Of a stretch of 26,002 nucleotides of DNA, positions 22,480-26,002 are shown piece by piece. Source of the stretch: Chloroflexia bacterium (GTDB lineage Bacteria > Chloroflexota > Chloroflexia > Thermomicrobiales > UBA6265); the NCBI GenBank assembly GCA_013698305.1, contig JACCVC010000223.1, positions 1 to 26,002 on the forward strand, read 5' to 3'. How positions within the stretch are numbered: the first letter of the stretch is position 1; every line of letters begins with the position of its first letter. The translations under genes and the position numbers were made by a program. The notes below the pieces were generated by a model. The model had not been told where the DNA came from, searched no databases, and saw nothing but the letters and a program-made list of their open reading frames with translations.

Positions 22480-22572
22480 ATGGACTCAACAGCCTGGTTT
22501 GACGTTGTCGACATCCTTGGGGCGTCTTTGTAGGCGCGGTGACGGGTGCGTTGATCGCCCGGCGGCGGCATC
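22480..22572 (+). pseudogene. Broken 5' part of a TRIC/UPF0126 gene
   Basis: An ATG at 22480 with GAGG 7 nt upstream starts MDSTAWFDVVDILG, a good first-helix start of a TRIC/UPF0126 protein, but the frame then hits TAG at 22531. In a shifted frame the sequence continues GVFVGAVTGALIARR, the expected rest of helix one. It then joins directly to GGGIMRD in the original frame, without the roughly 15-20 residues that normally lie between. One lost G in the run near 22518 plus an internal deletion would explain this. The remainder of the gene is the ORF beginning at 22573. Confidence 0.65.
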
Positions 22573-23034
22573 ATGCGGGACATATCGCTGCAGGATGGGC
22601 CGCCGCTGGCGTTGGTCGAGCCGAGATACCTGCCAGCGGTGTTTCTCTCCACGTTCGTCGTTGCGGTATGCGCGAGCAGGATCGCCAGGCTCAACCGGTT
22701 GAGCCTCGGTTCAGATTCCGTCGCGATTGGCGTCTTTGCGGTCGCCGGAACGTTGCGCTCGCTGGATGTGGGGTTGGGGCCGTGGCCTACTGTGCTGTTG
22801 GGGACGATCACGGCCGTTGGCGGAGGGCTGATGATCGACATGATCGTCGGTCAGACGCCAAGGATCTTCCTGAAGGGCGAGCTGATCGCGTTCGCGGCGG
22901 GAATGCCGAGCATCGCGGTGCTGCTTTGCCATGAGATCGGGACACCACCAGGACTGACGATTCTCGTTGGAATCGTGGTCGGCACGTCAGTGCGCTGGAG
23001 GTGGACATCGTGGGCGCCAAGCCGGGTAGATTGA
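22573..23034 (+). CDS. TRIC/UPF0126 family membrane protein, N-terminally truncated
   Basis: A 153-residue ORF carrying most of a TRIC/UPF0126 (trimeric cation channel, YicG-like) protein, normally about 200-210 residues with two repeated three-helix units. RDISLQDGPPLALVEPRYLPAVFL is the end of the first unit; the second unit shows SVAIGVFAVAGTLRSLDVG, LLGTITAVGGGLMIDMIVGQTP, FLKGELIAFAAGMPSIAVLL. The GGGI preceding its first Met (22561-22572) is also family sequence, so the gene truly started at 22480 and is broken. There is no ribosome binding site for 22573. The last residues also look shortened relative to the usual final helix. It is probably a pseudogene, unless the frame changes are assembly errors. 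Confidence 0.6.
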   Translation: MRDISLQDGPPLALVEPRYLPAVFLSTFVVAVCASRIARLNRLSLGSDSVAIGVFAVAGTLRSLDVGLGPWPTVLLGTITAVGGGLMIDMIVGQTPRIFLKGELIAFAAGMPSIAVLLCHEIGTPPGLTILVGIVVGTSVRWRWTSWAPSRVD

Positions 23035-23052
23035 GGACCAGAGCATGACGCC

Positions 23053-23081
23053 TTGACAATCGTTTCCCCGCTGACTAGAAT
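23053..23081 (+). promoter_or_regulatory. Near-consensus sigma-70 promoter
   Basis: TTGACA (23053-23058) and TAGAAT (23076-23081) are separated by exactly 17 nt, giving a perfect -35 and a 5/6 -10 match. Transcription should start near 23088-23090, within the LexA-like palindrome, and read into the zinc-protein and sigma-factor genes. Confidence 0.8.
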
Positions 23082-23087
23082 CCTGAT

Positions 23088-23103
23088 TAGAACATTTGTT
23101 CTA
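23088..23103. promoter_or_regulatory. LexA-type SOS box
   Basis: TAGAACA (23088-23094) and TGTTCTA (23097-23103) form a perfect inverted repeat around TT, containing GAAC-N4-GTTC, the core of the Gram-positive LexA box. It covers the predicted transcription start of the promoter at 23053-23081, an ideal repression site. The LexA assignment is by motif only; no lexA gene is in view. Confidence 0.7.
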
Positions 23104-23176
23104 TATTCTGATCGGCCCACTGGCTCATGACATGGACAATCAACAGCCGCGATCCTCGGGGAAGGGACCATCGACC

Positions 23177-23443
23177 ATGACGTCGCCGAGCCATAACACC
23201 GCCACATCGGACGCCCAGCCTCGCACGCTTCGCGTCACCCCGCCGTCGCACCGCTGGGAATGCGGTTGCCAGCAGCCGCCAGTGCTGCTCGCCACCTGGA
23301 CCGACGCCGGCCAGGTCAACATCAAGGTCCGGGACCGGTACTGGCACGTCTCCGGATGCGGCGTCGTGCAGACCGTCTGCCCCCGGTGCGCGTCCGAACA
23401 CCGGCTCGATCTCGACGCGTTGCCTGGACCGGGCGACACCTGA
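23177..23443 (+). CDS. Small zinc-binding protein of unknown function
   Basis: An 88-residue protein with a Cys-rich core: W-E-C29-G-C31, then a strand-rich stretch VLLATWTDAGQVNIKVRDRY, then C61 and C68-P-R-C71. The ligand set C-x-C...C-x2-C suggests a small zinc ribbon, with extra His at 57 and 75. No family name is recognised. The ATG at 23177 has AAGGGA 9 nt upstream; an in-frame ATG at 23132 has no such site. It is the first gene after the TTGACA promoter and LexA-type box, and the sigma-like gene follows 85 nt later on the same strand, so the pair probably forms one DNA-damage-controlled unit. It may be a nucleic-acid-binding or regulatory partner of the sigma factor; this is inference. 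Confidence 0.7.
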   Translation: MTSPSHNTATSDAQPRTLRVTPPSHRWECGCQQPPVLLATWTDAGQVNIKVRDRYWHVSGCGVVQTVCPRCASEHRLDLDALPGPGDT

Positions 23444-23528
23444 TCCCGACACCGACAACCCACGCCCCGAGCTCCGAAGAGCCTCCATCTCGATCCGCTC
23501 CGATCACCGCCTATGGAGGCTCACATTC

Positions 23529-24266
23529 ATGTCAACGTCCCGGATTCTTCCTGCCCAACAGACGTCCCGGCTGCGGCGTCGCCTCCTCGAACGCCGCGCT
23601 CGAGAGTGGCAGCAGTACGCCAGCAATGCCCCGGTGCTCGTCCCGGTCGTCAATGCCGGCGATGATGTCGGCCCCACCCTGGAACGGCGGCTGGCGCCGA
23701 CAGTCCAACGCGCTCATCTCGGTGACAAGGACGCCCGCGCCGCGCTATTTCTCGCGTTTCGCCCCAAGCTGATCCGCTTTATCCGCCGTATCCCGACGCC
23801 GCGCACCCGCCCAGACCAGGTCGGTCTCTGGGACCGTGATGATGTCGAGCAGGAAGCCTGGATCGTCTTCAACGAGCTGATCGCGCAGTGGAGCCCGGAG
23901 CGGCCATTCGGGCGCTATGTGCTCGCCAACTTCTCCTGGCGGCTTCGCGATGCGGTCTATCGAGGCGTCGCCCGCCGGGGCGTTCCTCCCCGCATGACAC
24001 TCGTGCCGATCGGCGATCACGACTGGCTCCACGACGGCAGCGCCGCCGGCGCCGAAGCCCGAGCGTTGCTCAATGCCGTCGCCGAGCGCCTGCCCGACAT
24101 CCAGGGAGTCATCCTTCGGCGTCATATTGGCGATGGTGAGGCGCTGTCCGTGATCGCTCGCGATCTGGGCGTCAGCCGCCGCACCGTCACTCGCCACTGG
24201 CGCATCGTACGCGATCATCTCGCCGAGGACATCTCCAGCGCGCCACCGCACCGCCGGATGGCGTAA
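23529..24266 (+). CDS. Atypical sigma-70 family factor
   Basis: A 245-residue protein. The first 55 residues are basic and poorly conserved. Residues about 62-146 look like sigma region 2: ARAALFLAFRPKLIRFIRRI, then DRDDVEQEAWIVFNELIAQW and FGRYVLANFSWRLRDAVYR. Residues about 178-232 look like region 4: AVAERLPDIQGVILRRHIGD and a helix-turn-helix LSVIARDLGVSRRTVTRHWR. The residues between (150-177) are short and loop-like. It differs from the ECF factor at 13843 by its longer N-terminus and degenerate region 2. GGAGG lies 9 nt upstream of ATG 23529. It follows the zinc-protein gene under a LexA-type box, so SOS induction is likely. No anti-sigma gene is adjacent. A helix-turn-helix regulator that does not bind core polymerase is the alternative. 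Confidence 0.82.
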   Translation: MSTSRILPAQQTSRLRRRLLERRAREWQQYASNAPVLVPVVNAGDDVGPTLERRLAPTVQRAHLGDKDARAALFLAFRPKLIRFIRRIPTPRTRPDQVGLWDRDDVEQEAWIVFNELIAQWSPERPFGRYVLANFSWRLRDAVYRGVARRGVPPRMTLVPIGDHDWLHDGSAAGAEARALLNAVAERLPDIQGVILRRHIGDGEALSVIARDLGVSRRTVTRHWRIVRDHLAEDISSAPPHRRMA

Positions 24267-24339
24267 ACTATCCGAAGTGAAGTTTGTTTTCCTGGTCGGG
24301 CAGTGCGCCGTCGGCCACCCCATGCCGGAGAAGGTCGCC

Positions 24340-24495
24340 ATGGCGATCACCGCATCCTCCCACAATCGAACCATGTCCTGGAATTTCGAGACCACAGGAT
24401 GTGTGACCGGCCTGCTCGACCGCTGGACGCTGACCGGCACCTCCCCCTGTTGCCGCCTTTGCGCCTGTATCGGCGACGGGCGTTGCAACCGCTGA
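24340..24495 (+). CDS. Possible Cys-rich miniprotein
   Basis: A 51-residue frame with GGAGAAGG directly upstream of its ATG, a good ribosome binding site. The sequence is Cys-rich at the C-terminus, with C23 then a C-C-x2-C-x-C-x5-C cluster ending CNR, which suggests metal binding. A longer frame from a GTG at 24277 lacks a ribosome binding site. No family is recognised and the frame is short, so it could be chance. It sits between the sigma-like gene and the cystathionine beta-synthase gene. Confidence 0.4.
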   Translation: MAITASSHNRTMSWNFETTGCVTGLLDRWTLTGTSPCCRLCACIGDGRCNR

Positions 24496-24535
24496 CCTCT
24501 CCGGCGTTGCCGTCAGGAACCGGTTGCTCCCCACA

Positions 24536-24560
24536 ACGATATCGCCAGTGACGATATCGT
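24536..24560. promoter_or_regulatory. Perfect 9-bp inverted repeat upstream of the cystathionine beta-synthase gene
   Basis: ACGATATCG (24536-24544) and CGATATCGT (24552-24560) are exact reverse complements separated by CCAGTGA. The site is 70-94 nt before the ATG at 24630. It fits a dimeric repressor operator or a leader hairpin. Each arm also contains the self-palindrome CGATATCG. No regulator family is recognised. Confidence 0.55.
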
Positions 24561-24629
24561 CCCGCGCCTGTCGCCTCCAGCACACGACCTTTATCTGCCT
24601 CCCACCACATGAAAGAGGACTTCTGCGCC

Positions 24630-26002
24630 ATGACCAGCCTACGCAGCGCACAACGCATGACGGCCGAACGCGCCGGTCACGCAGCCACCGCCGAACCCCG
24701 AGCCGACCTTCGGGTCTATGACAACGTGATCGACGCGCTCGGCAACACGCCGCTGATCCGCCTCCACAGCGTCACGCGGGGCATACGCACGCCGGTCTAC
24801 GCCAAGATGGAGATGCTGAATCCGGGCGGGTCGGTCAAGGACCGTATTGGCATCCGCATGATCGAGGAGGCCGAGCGGCGCGGCTGGCTCAAGCCCGGCG
24901 GCACCATCGTCGAGCCAACCTCTGGCAACACCGGCGTCGGGCTGGCAATGGCGGCGGCGGTCAGGGGTTATCGCTGCATCTTTGTCATGCCCGACAAGGT
25001 CTCCAACGAGAAGGTCCAGCTGCTGCGGGCCTATGGCGCGGAGGTCGTGACCACCCCTACCGCCGTCGAGCGCGATTCGCCGAAGAGCTACTATTCGGTA
25101 GCCGAACGGCTCACCCGCGAGGTGGCCAACGGATTCTCCCCAAACCAGTATTTCAACCCGATGAACCCGCAGACGCACTACGACGCCACCGGACCGGAGC
25201 TCTGGAACCAGACCGAGGGCAACATCACCCACTTCGTGGCGGGCGTCGGCACCGGCGGCACCATCTCCGGCGTTGGCCAGTACCTCAAGGAGCAGAATCC
25301 GGATGTGGTCGTGGTCGGAGCGGACCCCGAGGGGTCGATCTACACCACCGACAAGATCCATCAGTACCTGGTCGAGGGCGTGGGCGAGGATTTCTGGCCG
25401 GGAACCTTCAGTCGCGACATTGTCGACGAATGGGTGCAGGTGACCGACACCGAGTCGTTCACCATGACCCGTCGCATGACCCGCGAAGAGGGCATTTTGG
25501 TCGGGGGGTCCTGCGGGCTGGCCGTATACGCCGCCGTCGAGGTCGCCCGCCGGCTCGACGATCCGGAGGCGATGGTAGTCGTGCTGCTACCGGACAGCGG
25601 TCGCGGCTACCTCTCGAAAATCTACAACGACGACTGGATGCGGGAGAACGGCTTCCTGGCGCGGTTCCATGGACCGTCGCACATGGGCAACCTGATCGAG
25701 GAGCGCACCGGCAAGATGCCGGATGTCATCGCCGCGTCGTGCGACCAAACCGTGTCGCAGGCGATCGAGCTGCTCAACCGGTACAGTGTCAGCCAGCTCC
25801 CGATCGTACGGGGCGAGGGCTCCACCGCCGACGAGGATTGCGTTGGACCGGAGCCAGGCGAGACGATCGAGGTGCAGAGCATCGTCGGCTCGTTGCAGGA
25901 GCGAATGCTGCTGGACCAGATCTTCCGCGACCCTGGTGTGCTCAATCGCCTGGTGCGCGAGATCATGGAGCCGCCGTTCCAATTGGTCGATGCCCACGAG
26001 GA
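24630..26002 (+). CDS. cbs: Cystathionine beta-synthase, PLP enzyme with CBS domain (3' end beyond window)
   Basis: A 457-residue partial protein open at the right edge. After a 35-residue tail, VYDNVIDALGNTPLIRLHSV starts the fold-II PLP domain. The PLP lysine is K70 in NPGGSVKDR, the substrate loop is EPTS98-GNTG, the phosphate-binding loop is GTGGTISG (about 204-211) and PDSGRGYLSK closes the domain. From about 363, MPDVIAASCDQTVSQAIELL starts a CBS regulatory domain pair. The layout is that of cystathionine beta-synthase rather than plain cysteine synthase, which lacks the CBS domains; it condenses serine or acetylserine with homocysteine in transsulfuration. The ATG at 24630 is preceded by GAGG at 11 nt; an in-frame ATG at 24609 has no site. 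A downstream cystathionine gamma-synthase/lyase gene would be expected beyond the window. Confidence 0.93.
   Translation, partial: MTSLRSAQRMTAERAGHAATAEPRADLRVYDNVIDALGNTPLIRLHSVTRGIRTPVYAKMEMLNPGGSVKDRIGIRMIEEAERRGWLKPGGTIVEPTSGNTGVGLAMAAAVRGYRCIFVMPDKVSNEKVQLLRAYGAEVVTTPTAVERDSPKSYYSVAERLTREVANGFSPNQYFNPMNPQTHYDATGPELWNQTEGNITHFVAGVGTGGTISGVGQYLKEQNPDVVVVGADPEGSIYTTDKIHQYLVEGVGEDFWPGTFSRDIVDEWVQVTDTESFTMTRRMTREEGILVGGSCGLAVYAAVEVARRLDDPEAMVVVLLPDSGRGYLSKIYNDDWMRENGFLARFHGPSHMGNLIEERTGKMPDVIAASCDQTVSQAIELLNRYSVSQLPIVRGEGSTADEDCVGPEPGETIEVQSIVGSLQERMLLDQIFRDPGVLNRLVREIMEPPFQLVDAHE

Noticed and set aside
24267..24629. Possible sulfur riboswitch in the leader of the cystathionine beta-synthase gene
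   Set aside because: I could not find the conserved core of the S-box or SAH riboswitches; only the simple inverted repeat at 24536-24560 is evident.

Overview
This is a GC-rich bacterial chromosome segment with dense genes, good Shine-Dalgarno sites and many ATGA stop/start overlaps. The gene set (VWA/DUF58/BatA-type cluster, ECF sigma plus very large anti-sigma, HemW, FolC, PLP cystathionine beta-synthase, a Gram-positive-style LexA box and a ParB parS site) would suit a Chloroflexota (Thermomicrobia-like) or actinobacterium-like organism. The assignment is inference; there is no rRNA or marker gene to settle it. I found no tRNA, rRNA, CRISPR array, transposase or integrase.

Left part (302-9339, + strand): a tightly coupled five-gene operon. 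It encodes a secreted/anchored protein with a degenerate peptidase-MA-like domain, a membrane protein with a long acidic Gly/Ser tail, a DUF58 protein, a BatA-like VWA membrane protein and an 858-residue protein with two VWA domains and a glutamine-amidotransferase-like fold. Such sets usually work with a MoxR AAA+ ATPase; none lies in this window, though only 274 bp upstream are visible. Two hairpins close the operon.

Middle (9448-15579, - strand): an FrsA/DHPON-hydrolase-like alpha/beta hydrolase behind a macro-domain gene; an ECF sigma factor translationally coupled to a 763-residue zinc anti-sigma factor with a Thr/Pro/Glu stalk and a propeller-like sensor domain; then a YihY-type membrane protein. 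A parS-like palindrome (14644-14657) lies between the sigma operon and the YihY gene.

15757-22363: two overlapping unknown genes, a zinc-ribbon/DUF2007 protein, a two-helix membrane miniprotein with a strong terminator, folC, a VC0807-like membrane protein, and an MFS transporter-hemW pair.

Right part (22480-26002, + strand): a TRIC/UPF0126 gene whose 5' part is broken by a frameshift and an internal deletion; a near-consensus promoter overlapped by a GAAC-N4-GTTC LexA-type box in front of a small zinc-binding protein and an unusual sigma-70-like factor; a possible Cys-rich miniprotein; and a cystathionine beta-synthase gene preceded by a perfect 9-bp inverted repeat and cut by the window end.

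A 16-bp palindrome, GTCCACCCGGGTGGAC, recurs at 9580, 17035 and 21089, with a variant at 11506. It falls in and between genes and is not explained by any annotated feature.
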